A stretch of 64,000 nucleotides of DNA from Chloroflexota bacterium. GTDB lineage: Bacteria > Chloroflexota > Anaerolineae > Aggregatilineales > Phototrophicaceae. Positions 1 to 7,883 of the stretch are shown piece after piece. The stretch lies in assembly GCA_011523545.1 (NCBI GenBank), contig WTGN01000051.1, positions 40,446 to 104,445 on the forward strand, given 5' to 3'. The notes under the pieces are model-generated. The model did no database searches, was not told the origin of the DNA, and saw only the letters and a list, made by a program, of their open reading frames with translations. Numbering within the stretch: position 1 is the stretch's first letter; every line of letters begins with the position of its first letter. A program made the translations under genes and the position numbers.

Positions 1-137
1 AGGTTGATGGGCGGGAGCAAGAGGCTGATGGCGATGAGGGCGGCGCTGATGAGGAGGGCGCTGCAGGCGACGAGGCAGGAGGCGGCGCGGTGGCGGCGAG
101 GGGACGCGCTCCTGTACTTGGGCACTGCCTTAGTCAT
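1..137 (-). CDS. N-terminus of a membrane-anchored protein, runs off the window
   Basis: Reading leftwards from ATG at 137 there are 45 open codons before the window edge. The peptide starts MTKAVPKYRS, has several arginines, then a hydrophobic stretch of about 20 residues (CSALLISAALIAISLLLPP). That is the layout of a signal anchor or signal peptide in an exported protein. Only the first part is visible, so no function can be given. It would lie immediately downstream of the aldolase gene on the same strand (about 28 bp gap), so co-transcription is possible. No strong ribosome binding site is seen, and this stays a moderate-confidence call. Confidence 0.5.
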   Translation of the reverse strand, partial: MTKAVPKYRSASPRRHRAASCLVACSALLISAALIAISLLLPPIN

Positions 138-165
138 GGCAAATCCCGAATTCTTGCATTGTACC

Positions 166-813
166 CTAGCCCGCCCCAGCCCGCGCGGAGGCCACCGCAT
201 TCACCAGAATCCGCGCTCGGCTGCGCAGCTGCGACTTGCCCCAAGTCCCATCCCCCACCAGCCAGGGCCCCATGCCGCAGGCGACCGCGCCCGCCAGCAT
301 GAATGCGCGCGCGTTCTGATCGTTGATGGCGCCATTGCACATGAATGTCATGTGCTTGAGCGGGCCGAAGATGGCCTTGAAGTAATCGACGCCCAGCGCG
401 CCGATTGGGAAGAGCTTGAGGAGCGGCACGCCCATGCCCCAGGCGGCGACCGCTTCCGTGGGCGTGGCGACGCCAGGCCCCATCAAGACGCCGCGCGCCA
501 TCACCGTCTCCACTACTTCGGGCTGAAAGGCGGGCGAGACGACGAAATCGGCGCCGGCGTCCAGCGCGCGATGTGCGGATTCCACATCGAGCACGGTGCC
601 CATGCCGACGCAGGCGGCCGCGCCGAACTCAGCTTTGACGGCGCGCATCGCCGCAAGCGGTTCCTCCGAGTTCATCATCATCTCGAAGACGCTAATACCC
701 TCATTCATCAGCACGTCGGCGACGCCGAGCGCGACATCAGGCGGGAAGGCGCCGCGCATCCCGGCGACGATGCCGCTTGATTTGATAGCGTTCAGCGCGC
801 TGTCACTGTCCAT
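166..813 (-). CDS. eda: 2-dehydro-3-deoxy-phosphogluconate (KDPG/KHG-type) aldolase
   Basis: A 215-residue class I aldolase, the usual size for the family. It should cleave 2-keto-3-deoxy-6-phosphogluconate (or the phosphogalactonate epimer) to pyruvate and glyceraldehyde-3-phosphate. Visible landmarks are Glu44 in VFEMMMN, the GMGTVL strand at 71-75, and Lys133 in LLKLFPIGAL, the expected Schiff-base lysine. The start at 813 was chosen because GGTGGAG lies just upstream and the protein then begins like other family members; the open frame extends to 984 but the extra residues look non-native. It is divergent from a glycerate kinase gene, which fits sugar-acid catabolism. The exact substrate (gluconate or galactonate series) cannot be decided from sequence alone. 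Confidence 0.9.
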   Translation of the reverse strand: MDSDSALNAIKSSGIVAGMRGAFPPDVALGVADVLMNEGISVFEMMMNSEEPLAAMRAVKAEFGAAACVGMGTVLDVESAHRALDAGADFVVSPAFQPEVVETVMARGVLMGPGVATPTEAVAAWGMGVPLLKLFPIGALGVDYFKAIFGPLKHMTFMCNGAINDQNARAFMLAGAVACGMGPWLVGDGTWGKSQLRSRARILVNAVASARAGAG

Positions 814-834
814 CTCTCCACCTTGCTTCAAGCT

Positions 835-891
835 GTTATAATCTAGATCTTGATGTTCGCAAATCATACTGTTTGCATCGCCGTTTGCCAA
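835..891 (-). promoter_or_regulatory. Tandem overlapping sigma70-like promoters for eda
   Basis: On the minus strand TTGGCA (891-886) is followed after 17 bp by TATGAT (868-863). A second pair, TTGCGA (862-857), 16 bp, then TATAAC (840-835), sits just downstream. Both are correctly placed for transcription into the aldolase start at 813. Prediction only, from hexamer match and spacing. Confidence 0.45.
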
Positions 892-938
892 TGAATGATA
901 ACCCGGTCTGGCCTGCGGTTTGGGGATGATGATTGGCG

Positions 939-2093
939 ATGAAGAAAAGAGGGCGCGTGAGAATCCTGGTAGCGGCCGGCGCATTCAAGCAGAGCCTGAC
1001 AGCGGCGGAAGCCTGCGCCGCCATTGCGCGCGGCTTGGACGAGTCTGGCTTGGGCGCGCGCGTCGAGCAGCTGCCGATCGCCGACGGCGGCAACGGCACG
1101 CTGGACGCCTTTCTGGCAGCCGGCGGCGAGCGAATCACGATGCAAGTGGCGGACCCGCTGATGCGCCAGGTGGCGGCCGATTATGGCTTGATCGACAGGG
1201 GCCGCACGGCAGTCATTGAGATGGCGTTGGCGTCCGGCATGGAGTTGCTGACGCCGTCGGAGCTGAATCCGCTAATCGCGACCACCTTCGGCACGGGGCA
1301 GTTGATGGCGGCTGCGCTGGCGCGCGGCGTCGAGCGAATCATCATCGGCTTGGGCGGCAGCGCGACCGTCGATGGCGGCATGGGTTGCCTGAGCGCGCTG
1401 GGGCTGCAATTGCTTGACGCGCGCGGGAATACTATCGCGCCGGGCGGAGGCGGTTTGGCTGCGCTGGCGGCGCTTGACACAGCGGGCATGGATGAACGCT
1501 GGCGCGATGTTAAGATCCTGATCGCCTCCGATGTGGAGAATCCGACCCTGGGCGAACGGGGCGCGGCGCGTGTTTTCGGCCCGCAGAAGGGCGCTGACCC
1601 GGACATGGTGGAGCTGCTGGAGCGCAACCTGAGCCACTGCTTCAAGATTGTCCATGAACAGCATGGTGTCGATGTAAGGGCGGTCAGGGGCGGTGGCGCG
1701 GCCGGCGCCTTCGCTGCGGGCTTGATGGCATTTCTCAACTGCGAAATCGAGCCCGGCATCGAATTGGTGCTGGCGCAGAATCGCTTTCGGGAAAGGCTGG
1801 CGGATTGCGCGCTCGTGATCACCGGCGAGGGACAGATTGATGAGCAGACCCTTGAGGGCAAGGGACCGTTGGGGGTCGCGAAGTTGGCGGCGGCCCAGGG
1901 CGTGCCCACGATTGCGATCGTCGGCGGCTTGAACATTAATGACCGCGCGCTGCATGAAGCCGGCGTGCAGGCGGCTTTCTCGATTGTGGACAAGCCGATG
2001 TCCCTGGAAGACGCGCTGGCGAACGCGGAAGACTTGACGAGGCGGGCGGCGCTGCGGCTGGGTTATGCGCTGCGGCTGGCGGGCATGGGTTAA
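939..2093 (+). CDS. Glycerate 2-kinase, type-1 (GlxK/GarK) family
   Basis: Predicted to phosphorylate D-glycerate with ATP. About 384 residues, the normal length for the family. The N-terminus reads RILVAAGAFKQSLTA, the family's opening strand and lysine, followed by PIADGGNGTLDAF (the conserved ADGGEGT-like segment), GLGGSATVDGGMG in the middle and TGEGQIDEQTLEGKGP near residue 295, all hallmarks of this kinase. The first ATG at 939 is used; TTG at 933 and GTG at 957 are alternatives, since the ribosome binding site (GGGG) is not well spaced for any of them. It is divergent from the KDPG-type aldolase gene, so the two probably belong to linked sugar-acid breakdown routes (inference). Confidence 0.9.
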   Translation: MKKRGRVRILVAAGAFKQSLTAAEACAAIARGLDESGLGARVEQLPIADGGNGTLDAFLAAGGERITMQVADPLMRQVAADYGLIDRGRTAVIEMALASGMELLTPSELNPLIATTFGTGQLMAAALARGVERIIIGLGGSATVDGGMGCLSALGLQLLDARGNTIAPGGGGLAALAALDTAGMDERWRDVKILIASDVENPTLGERGAARVFGPQKGADPDMVELLERNLSHCFKIVHEQHGVDVRAVRGGGAAGAFAAGLMAFLNCEIEPGIELVLAQNRFRERLADCALVITGEGQIDEQTLEGKGPLGVAKLAAAQGVPTIAIVGGLNINDRALHEAGVQAAFSIVDKPMSLEDALANAEDLTRRAALRLGYALRLAGMG

Positions 2094-2169
2094 GCGGGCG
2101 CGGCCTTCTGTTCCGCCTACCAACTCGCCGCGCGCTGCCATAGAATGCCAGCCAAAAGGGGAGCGCTGA

Positions 2170-3264
2170 ATGCGACGGATCGTCCTTAAGCTGGGCACGA
2201 GTGTGCTGACCAAGGGCAGCGAAAACTTGAATCGCCAACGCATGCTGGAGCTGGCGCAGCAGGTGGCCGGTTTGCACGCCCGCGGTTACGAGATCATCGT
2301 CGTGTCGTCAGGCGCGCAGACGGCCGGCCGCAGCCAACTCGACTTCCCGGACCTGGGCAAGTCGGTGCCGGCGAAGCAGATGCTGAGCGCGGTCGGTCAA
2401 AGCCACCTCATGCGCATCTACCAGGACCTCTTCGACATATTCGAGATCAGGGCGGCGCAAATCTTGCTCACGCGCGACGACCTCAGCCATCGGCTGCGTT
2501 ATCTCAACGCGCGCGATACGCTGGACACGCTGATCGAGCAGCGGATCATCCCCATTGTCAACGAGAATGACACCATCGCCACCGAGGAGATTCGGGTCGG
2601 CGACAACGACAATTTGTCGGCTTTGGTGGCCAGCGTGGTCGATGCTGATTTGCTGATCATCCTCACCGATCAGCCGGGCATCTTCACCGATGATCCGCGC
2701 AAGAACCCGGAGGCGGCGCTGATTCAAAATATCAGGCAGGTTTCGGACGAGCTGTTCGCGCTGGCCGGGGGCGCTGGCAGTCAAGTAGGCACCGGTGGCA
2801 TGGTCACCAAGATTCAGGCCGCTCGCATCGCAAGCCGCAGCGGGATCGAGACGATCATCGCCAGCGGCAGCGAAAGGGAGGTGGTCACCCGGCTGGTCGC
2901 GGGTGAGCGAATCGGCACGCGCATTGAAGCGGCCAAAGATCGATCGGAGAGCCGCAAGCGCTGGCTATTGACCGATCGCACGCAGGGAGCGGTGGTCGTG
3001 GACGCGGGCGCGGCGACGGTGCTGCTGCGCGGCGGCGCAAGCCTGCTGCCGGTTGGCATTCGCGAGGTGCGCGGCGAGTTTGAGCGGGGGGCGACCTTGG
3101 CGGTGCTGACGCCGGAGGGGCGCGAAATCGCGCATGGATTGAGCAATTATCAAAGCGCCGACCTGCAAAAGATTTGCGGCGTCAAGTCAAGCGAGATTGT
3201 TGACATTCTTGGTTACAGTTACGGCGACGCAGCGCTGCATCGCAATAATCTGGCGCTGCTTTAG
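2170..3264 (+). CDS. proB: Glutamate 5-kinase with C-terminal PUA domain
   Basis: First enzyme of proline synthesis, making gamma-glutamyl phosphate. 364 residues, the long form. The amino-acid-kinase domain starts RRIVLKLGTSVLT and carries SSGAQTAG (the SSGAxxAG loop), NENDTIATEEIRVGDNDNLSALVA (substrate and nucleotide site) and GTGGMVTKIQAARIA. Residues from about 270 on form the PUA domain (GAVVVDAGAATVLLRGGASLLPVGI). GGGGAG lies a few bases before ATG 2170. Its usual partner proA lies 1.9 kb downstream on the same strand, separated by two other genes. Confidence 0.96.
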   Translation: MRRIVLKLGTSVLTKGSENLNRQRMLELAQQVAGLHARGYEIIVVSSGAQTAGRSQLDFPDLGKSVPAKQMLSAVGQSHLMRIYQDLFDIFEIRAAQILLTRDDLSHRLRYLNARDTLDTLIEQRIIPIVNENDTIATEEIRVGDNDNLSALVASVVDADLLIILTDQPGIFTDDPRKNPEAALIQNIRQVSDELFALAGGAGSQVGTGGMVTKIQAARIASRSGIETIIASGSEREVVTRLVAGERIGTRIEAAKDRSESRKRWLLTDRTQGAVVVDAGAATVLLRGGASLLPVGIREVRGEFERGATLAVLTPEGREIAHGLSNYQSADLQKICGVKSSEIVDILGYSYGDAALHRNNLALL

Positions 3265-3344
3265 CGCGAGTTGACAGCAGGTTCACGAGTCGACAGCTCG
3301 GTATGCTACAAATTCTGCAAGATGGATGAGGGCAAGATTCGGCG

Positions 3345-3926
3345 ATGGAAGTCAAAAAGCGCCTCTATACCGTGGATGATGTCCTGGATTTGCAGGGTTG
3401 GGACGGCAAGCGGGACAGAAAGTATGAGTTGATCGATGGAGAGCTCATTGAAATGTCGCCGACAAATTATCCGCATGCCAGACTTGCCGGCCGTTTGTTC
3501 CGCTACTTTGAAGACTACGCTGAAAGTCGGAATCTGGGTGAAGCAAGCGTTGAAGCTGGTTTTCACCCGGCAAACGATCGGTCGACGCTTTTGGCGCCTG
3601 ATGTTGCCTTCATTGTACGCGCGCGACGCCCTGACCCTGCGTCGTTCACCTTGGTGGGCTTCATGCCAGACCTTGCCGTTGAGATAAAGTCACCGAGCAA
3701 CACGATGGCTGAGCTGCGGCGGAAAGCGGCAATCTACCTGGAAAACGGCACTCAATTGGTATGGCTCATTGACCCAATGAAGCGGCGCGCTGAAATTTGC
3801 CGCTTGGGAAGAGATGGGCGATTACAAACCCATACCGTCGAGTCTGGTGGCAAGCTGGACGGCGAAGACGTCTTGCCCGGCTTCGAACTGGCGCTGCGCC
3901 AACTCTTCCCCATATCGCCAGATTAG
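3345..3926 (+). CDS. Uma2 family (DUF820) PD-(D/E)XK-type protein
   Basis: 193 residues matching the Uma2/DUF820 fold: KYELIDGELIEMSPTNYPHARL at the N-terminus, VAPDVAF-like LLAPDVAFIVR, the core DLAVEIKSPSN with the acidic and EIK catalytic pattern of the nuclease superfamily, then AAIYLENGTQLVWLIDP. The family is common in Cyanobacteria and Chloroflexota, and no cellular role is established for it. The gene ends tail to tail with the next minus-strand gene, sharing four bases (TTAG read on both strands). It stands between proB and proA without obvious metabolic connection. Confidence 0.88.
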   Translation: MEVKKRLYTVDDVLDLQGWDGKRDRKYELIDGELIEMSPTNYPHARLAGRLFRYFEDYAESRNLGEASVEAGFHPANDRSTLLAPDVAFIVRARRPDPASFTLVGFMPDLAVEIKSPSNTMAELRRKAAIYLENGTQLVWLIDPMKRRAEICRLGRDGRLQTHTVESGGKLDGEDVLPGFELALRQLFPISPD

Positions 3927-4945
3927 GTCGCGCCGCCCGCCTCGCCGGCAGACAGCGAACGAAGCCGGCTGCTGATCCATGCGCCCGCCAGGTAAATCCC
4001 ATACATGATGAACAGAACCACGTACTCGATAAGCGGGATGCGGATTATTTCGTTGGCTTGGTATGGTTCGCGCAGCGCCAGATAGACATAGAGAACGAGC
4101 AGCAGGAACGAGCCGTAGAATGCCTGGCGCGCCCAGCGCTTTAGCCCCAGTCCGTGCATCTGGGTAATCAGGAAGATCGCCGCAAAGCCAAAGAAGAACA
4201 TCGGCCAAATGTCATTCCCTTGATTCAGCGCGATTTGAAACGCATGAGGCAACACCAGGATTTCCAACAGGAACATCCAGCGCGTGTTCAGGTGGGCGCG
4301 CAAAAACATCAGCGAGCCTTGCGTCATCACCAGCACAACATGAATGAAGCCGATCAAATGTCCCCAAGTGGGTATCATCGGATGAAACCAAAAGGTGTAA
4401 ATCACGGCGAAGCTGAAAAAGTAACCATGATACCTGCGCAGGCCATCGGTGAAGGCGCGGCGGAAGCGGACTTTCCGACCGAAGAAGAGGCCGCGCCGTT
4501 GATTCTCCATCCCGAGAATAACGATGAGCATTAAGGCGACAGCGAATTGCGCGGTCCAGCTGGGCAAATCCTGGGCGATGCCATCGTAAAAGACCATCGT
4601 CTGCAAATAATGCAATACGATAAACAGGAGATTGATGCCGATTGCCCAACGGTTTACCGGGCGCAGGGCGCTGGCGTAGTCGCCTTTGCTGTAGCGATTC
4701 TGAGCGTAGGCGATTGTGCCCCAAATCAGCAACTGATGTATGGCGAAGCCCAGCCAGGCGCTTAGCTGTCCCCAAGCCATCGGTTCCGCCAACTGCCATT
4801 CATAGACGAAGCCGTCTTCGGGATGAGGGATGATCTCGAATTGACTTAAAACACCTCCGAGCGCGATGATGGCGCATGCCAACAGGACGGAAAAAATGAG
4901 GCTCCAGTTTACGATTTGCTCGCCCTTAAGTTGAGGAAAAGTCAT
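3923..4945 (-). CDS. Histidine-rich polytopic membrane protein, function unknown
   Basis: 340 residues with about eight or nine hydrophobic segments. Histidines recur at helix ends or within helices (AIHQLL, VLHYLQ, RRYHGYFF, FWFHPMIPTWGHLIGFIHV, LRAHLN, LPHAF, TQMHGL), which could ligate haem or metal (inference). No family is recognised with confidence. The start at 4945 (MTFPQLKGE) was chosen because GGAG lies 8-11 bases upstream; an ATG at 4972 would add nine residues but has no ribosome binding site. It is convergent with the Uma2 gene (4-base overlap of stops) and divergent from proA. Longer readings of the frame up to 5155 look non-coding. Confidence 0.75.
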   Translation of the reverse strand: MTFPQLKGEQIVNWSLIFSVLLACAIIALGGVLSQFEIIPHPEDGFVYEWQLAEPMAWGQLSAWLGFAIHQLLIWGTIAYAQNRYSKGDYASALRPVNRWAIGINLLFIVLHYLQTMVFYDGIAQDLPSWTAQFAVALMLIVILGMENQRRGLFFGRKVRFRRAFTDGLRRYHGYFFSFAVIYTFWFHPMIPTWGHLIGFIHVVLVMTQGSLMFLRAHLNTRWMFLLEILVLPHAFQIALNQGNDIWPMFFFGFAAIFLITQMHGLGLKRWARQAFYGSFLLLVLYVYLALREPYQANEIIRIPLIEYVVLFIMYGIYLAGAWISSRLRSLSAGEAGGAT

Positions 4946-5142
4946 GTTGCGGTTCTCCGCTTGCAGAGACATGTCAAATGATTGTGATGGGCGGCCTCGC
5001 CATGCGCGATTTTGGGCGCAGTGTAATCCGTTTAGCGCACGCTGAGTATAGCGATCTTGGGCCTGGACTAGACGCCGGCAATTGCATTTTACGCACTCGT
5101 ATAGTAAATCTGTAGCGAAGGCTGGTGAGTAAAGGCGGCAAT

Positions 5143-6420
5143 ATGATAAACACAACCGTGGATTTGATCGATCTGGCGCGGATGGGGGCGCGGGCGAAGG
5201 CGGCTGCCGCCAGCCTGGCGCGGAAGAGCACTGCCGAAAAGAACGCCGCGCTGCTCGCCATTGCCGCGGCGCTTGAAGCGAATAGCTTGAACATTCTGGA
5301 AGCCAATCAGCGCGACCTGCAAGAGGCGGCCGCCAACGGCGTGGATCCGATTTGGATCCGCGACCGCATCGACCTGGAAACGCGCATGGCGGGCATCATC
5401 GCCGATGTGCGCAAGGTCGCCGAATTGCCCGATCCAGTCGGCGAAGTCATGCTCGAATCGACCCTGGAAAACGGCTTGCAACTGATGAAACGGCGGACGC
5501 CGCTGGGCGTGCTGGGCACGATTTATGAGTCGCGGCCGAATGTGACGGTGGATGTGGCGACCCTGGCGCTGAAGACGGGCAACGCGGTCATCTTGCGCGG
5601 CGGCTCCGACGTGCTCCACAGCAATATGCAGCTGACGCGGGTGATGCAAGATGTCTTGGCGGAGCATGGCTTCCCGCAGGATGCCATCCAGTACATCAAC
5701 AGCACGGACCGCCGCTACGTCAGCGACATGCTGCGCCTGCACGATTACATCGACATGATTATCCCGCGCGGCGGCAACAGCCTGCACAATTTCTGCCGCG
5801 AAAACAGCAGCATCCCGGTCATCACCGGCGGCATCGGCGTCTGCCACATCTTCGTCGATGAGAGCGCCCGGCTGGACAAGGCGCTGCCGGTGCTGAACAA
5901 TGCCAAGACGCAGCGGCCGGCCGTATGCAACTCGATGGAGACTTTGCTGGCGCATCGCGCAATCGCCGCTGATTTGCTGCCGCAAGTCGTTGATGTACTG
6001 GGGGCGGCCGGCGTTGAGTTCCACGCCGGCGAGCGCGCTTATCAGATCGTCGGCCGCGATGAGCGGGTCCGGCCGGCGACTGACGCCGACTTTGACACGG
6101 AGTGGTACAACCTGACGCTGAACCTGAAGGTGGTCGATGATGTGGATGAGGCGATTGCGCACATCGGGCGCCATGGCACGCAGCACTCAGACAGCATTCT
6201 GACGGAGACGGCGGCGCATGCGGAGCGCTTTCTCAACGAGGTCGATTCGGCAGCGGTTTACTGGAACGCCAGCACACGCTTCACCGACGGCAGCGCGCTG
6301 GGTATGGGCGCCGAGGTGGCGATCAGCACGCAGAAACTGCATGCGCGCGGGCCGATGGCGCTGGAGGAATTAACGACCTACAAGTGGATCGTGAAGGGCG
6401 ATTATACTTCGCGGCCCTAA
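5143..6420 (+). CDS. proA: Glutamate-5-semialdehyde dehydrogenase (gamma-glutamyl phosphate reductase)
   Basis: Second enzyme of proline synthesis, reducing gamma-glutamyl phosphate with NADPH. About 425 residues, typical. Recognisable segments: RRTPLGVLGTIYESRPNVT, LRGGSD, IPRGGNSLHNF, ITGGIGVCHIFVD, NAKTQRPAVCNSMETLL (containing the active-site cysteine) and the C-terminal WNASTRFTDGSALGMGAEVAISTQKLHARGPM. ATG at 5143 follows AAAGGCGG; GTG at 5125 would add six residues. A possible -10 (TATAGT, 5100-5105) precedes it, but its -35 is poor. It is not in an operon with proB here. Confidence 0.96.
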   Translation: MINTTVDLIDLARMGARAKAAAASLARKSTAEKNAALLAIAAALEANSLNILEANQRDLQEAAANGVDPIWIRDRIDLETRMAGIIADVRKVAELPDPVGEVMLESTLENGLQLMKRRTPLGVLGTIYESRPNVTVDVATLALKTGNAVILRGGSDVLHSNMQLTRVMQDVLAEHGFPQDAIQYINSTDRRYVSDMLRLHDYIDMIIPRGGNSLHNFCRENSSIPVITGGIGVCHIFVDESARLDKALPVLNNAKTQRPAVCNSMETLLAHRAIAADLLPQVVDVLGAAGVEFHAGERAYQIVGRDERVRPATDADFDTEWYNLTLNLKVVDDVDEAIAHIGRHGTQHSDSILTETAAHAERFLNEVDSAAVYWNASTRFTDGSALGMGAEVAISTQKLHARGPMALEELTTYKWIVKGDYTSRP

Positions 6421-6499
6421 GCGGCAATCAATCCACGGGCCCGGTGAACACTTGACAGCATTCAAAGCGTCGCGATAATGTTTTCAAAGCAATAGCGGC

Positions 6500-6780
6500 A
6501 TCAAGGGCGACGACGGAGACAGTTTGCATTCGCGCGGCAACGCGCCTGCCGAAACAGGGAGCGAGCGTCCTGGACTGGAAGCGCTCGCGGAGGCAGTTGC
6601 AAAATTCACTTCCGAGCCGACGGGTGAAAGGGCGGCGATACAGGCGCCCGAGTAGTTCGCTCCGCGAGTCCGGCGTGACAGGACTGAACGAGCGCAGCGC
6701 CGTATGCGGGCGCTGAAACAGGGTGGTACCGCGGGAACTTTGACGCTCTCGTCCCTTGATGGACTGAGGGCGTTTTTCTT
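6500..6780 (+). promoter_or_regulatory. T-box leader (tRNA-sensing riboswitch) controlling pheS
   Basis: The untranslated stretch before pheS ends in the hallmark T-box sequence AGGGTGGTACCGCGGG (6720-6735), whose UGG-type bulge pairs with the acceptor end of uncharged tRNA, followed by the alternative CGTCCCTT arm (6750-6757) and a terminator. Upstream (about 6500-6715) lie GC-rich stems consistent with stem I and the linker helices. A TTC triplet near 6606 could be the phenylalanine specifier, but its place in the specifier loop was not folded. By family knowledge, uncharged tRNA-Phe would favour antitermination and raise pheS expression. The left boundary is approximate. Confidence 0.9.
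6744..6780 (+). terminator. Regulated intrinsic terminator of the T-box leader
   Basis: Stem CGCTCTC-GTCC (6744-6754) pairs with GGAC-T-GAGGGCG (6761-6772) around a six-base loop, followed by TTTTTCTT. The GTCCCTT part of the left arm is also the pairing partner of the T-box AGGG, giving the mutually exclusive antiterminator. Confidence 0.85.
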
Positions 6781-6829
6781 GGATGGAGCAATCCGAAGGT
6801 TCAGCGGGAGCAAAAGCGAAGGAGACGAG

Positions 6830-7864
6830 ATGAGCGATTCAATTGAGCTGATTCGCCGGGAAGCGCTGGATGCGCTGCGGGAAATCACGGCGGGCGAAGC
6901 CTTGGCGGGCTGGCGCGGCCAATATCTGGGGCGGCGTGGTGCGGTGAACAAGCTCTTCGGCACGATTGGCGGGCTGCCGCCGGCAGAGCGCGCCGCCTTT
7001 GGGCAGCGGGTTAACGCCTTGCAGGGCGAGTTGAGCGACGCGTTTGATCAGCGCGAAACGCTGATTCAAAGTCAGCTGATGGCGCGGGATTTGGAAGAAG
7101 GCGAGATCGACATCAGCTTGCCCGCTTATCCGCGGCCTCAAGGCGGCTTGCACCCCTCCACGCGCACGCACCGCGAATTCCAGCGGATTTGGGCCGATAT
7201 GGGTTTTCAGGTGTATCAGAGCCGCGAAGTCGAAGAGGACGAGTTCAACTTCAGCTTGCTCAACCTGCCGCCGCATCATCCGGCGCGGGACATGCAGGAC
7301 ACCTTCTACACCACCGACCCCCGGGTGCTGCTGCGCACGCATACATCGCCGGGGCAGATCCGCGCCATGCGTGAATTGGGCGCCGGCGGCAGCAAGCCCA
7401 TCCGCGTCATCCTGCCGGGCATGTGCTATCGGCAGGAGCAGGTGACGGCGCGCAGCGAGATTCAATTCACGCAGGTGGAGGGGCTTGCCATCGGGCGCAA
7501 TATCCGCATGAGCGATCTCAAGGGCACCATCGCCGAATTCGCCAAGCGCATGTACAGCCCGACGGCCAAGGTGCGCTATCGGGCCTCGTATTTCCCGTTC
7601 ACCGAGCCGAGCATGGAAGTCGATGTCGAGTGTTTCCTCTGTGACGGCGAAGGCTGCCGCGTCTGCAAATACACCGGCTGGCTGGAGATCGCGGGCAGCG
7701 GCATGGTGCATCCGGATGTGTTGCGCAACGGCGGTTATGATCCGAGCCAGTGGAGCGGTTTCGCCTTTGGCATGGGCCCGGAGCGGATCACCATGCTGAA
7801 ACACGGCATACAGGATATCCGCTACTTCTGGGCCAACGACCTGCGTTTTCTGCGGCAATTCTAG
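6830..7864 (+). CDS. pheS: Phenylalanine--tRNA ligase alpha subunit
   Basis: 344 residues, normal for bacterial PheS. The N-terminal coiled-coil tRNA-binding region (about 1-85) contains YLGRRGAVNKLFGTIGGLPPAERAAFG. The class II catalytic core carries HPSTRTHREFQRIWADMGF, DTFYTTDPRVLLRTHTSPGQIRAM (motif 2 region), PGMCYRQEQVTARSEIQFTQVEGL and the C-terminal motif 3 GFAFGMGPERITMLKHGI. AAGGAG sits seven bases before ATG 6830. Expression is predicted to depend on the T-box leader upstream. It is followed after 19 bp by a membrane glycosyltransferase gene instead of pheT. Confidence 0.97.
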   Translation: MSDSIELIRREALDALREITAGEALAGWRGQYLGRRGAVNKLFGTIGGLPPAERAAFGQRVNALQGELSDAFDQRETLIQSQLMARDLEEGEIDISLPAYPRPQGGLHPSTRTHREFQRIWADMGFQVYQSREVEEDEFNFSLLNLPPHHPARDMQDTFYTTDPRVLLRTHTSPGQIRAMRELGAGGSKPIRVILPGMCYRQEQVTARSEIQFTQVEGLAIGRNIRMSDLKGTIAEFAKRMYSPTAKVRYRASYFPFTEPSMEVDVECFLCDGEGCRVCKYTGWLEIAGSGMVHPDVLRNGGYDPSQWSGFAFGMGPERITMLKHGIQDIRYFWANDLRFLRQF

Positions 7865-7883
7865 GAAGGGCGAAGGCGAGACG

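Noticed and set aside
4..780. Long plus-strand open frame opposite the KDPG-type aldolase
   Set aside because: It lies antisense to a gene with clear catalytic motifs, has no recognisable domain and is rich in His/Arg/Ala as expected for the complement of GC-rich coding DNA.
1272..2243. Minus-strand open frame across glycerate kinase and the proB start
   Set aside because: Antisense shadow of a well-supported gene; composition without helices or motifs.
4946..5155. N-terminal extension of the histidine-rich membrane protein
   Set aside because: Codons before 4945 overlap the proA leader region, contain many Cys/Arg/Tyr and lack a ribosome binding site; the shorter start has GGAG at proper distance.
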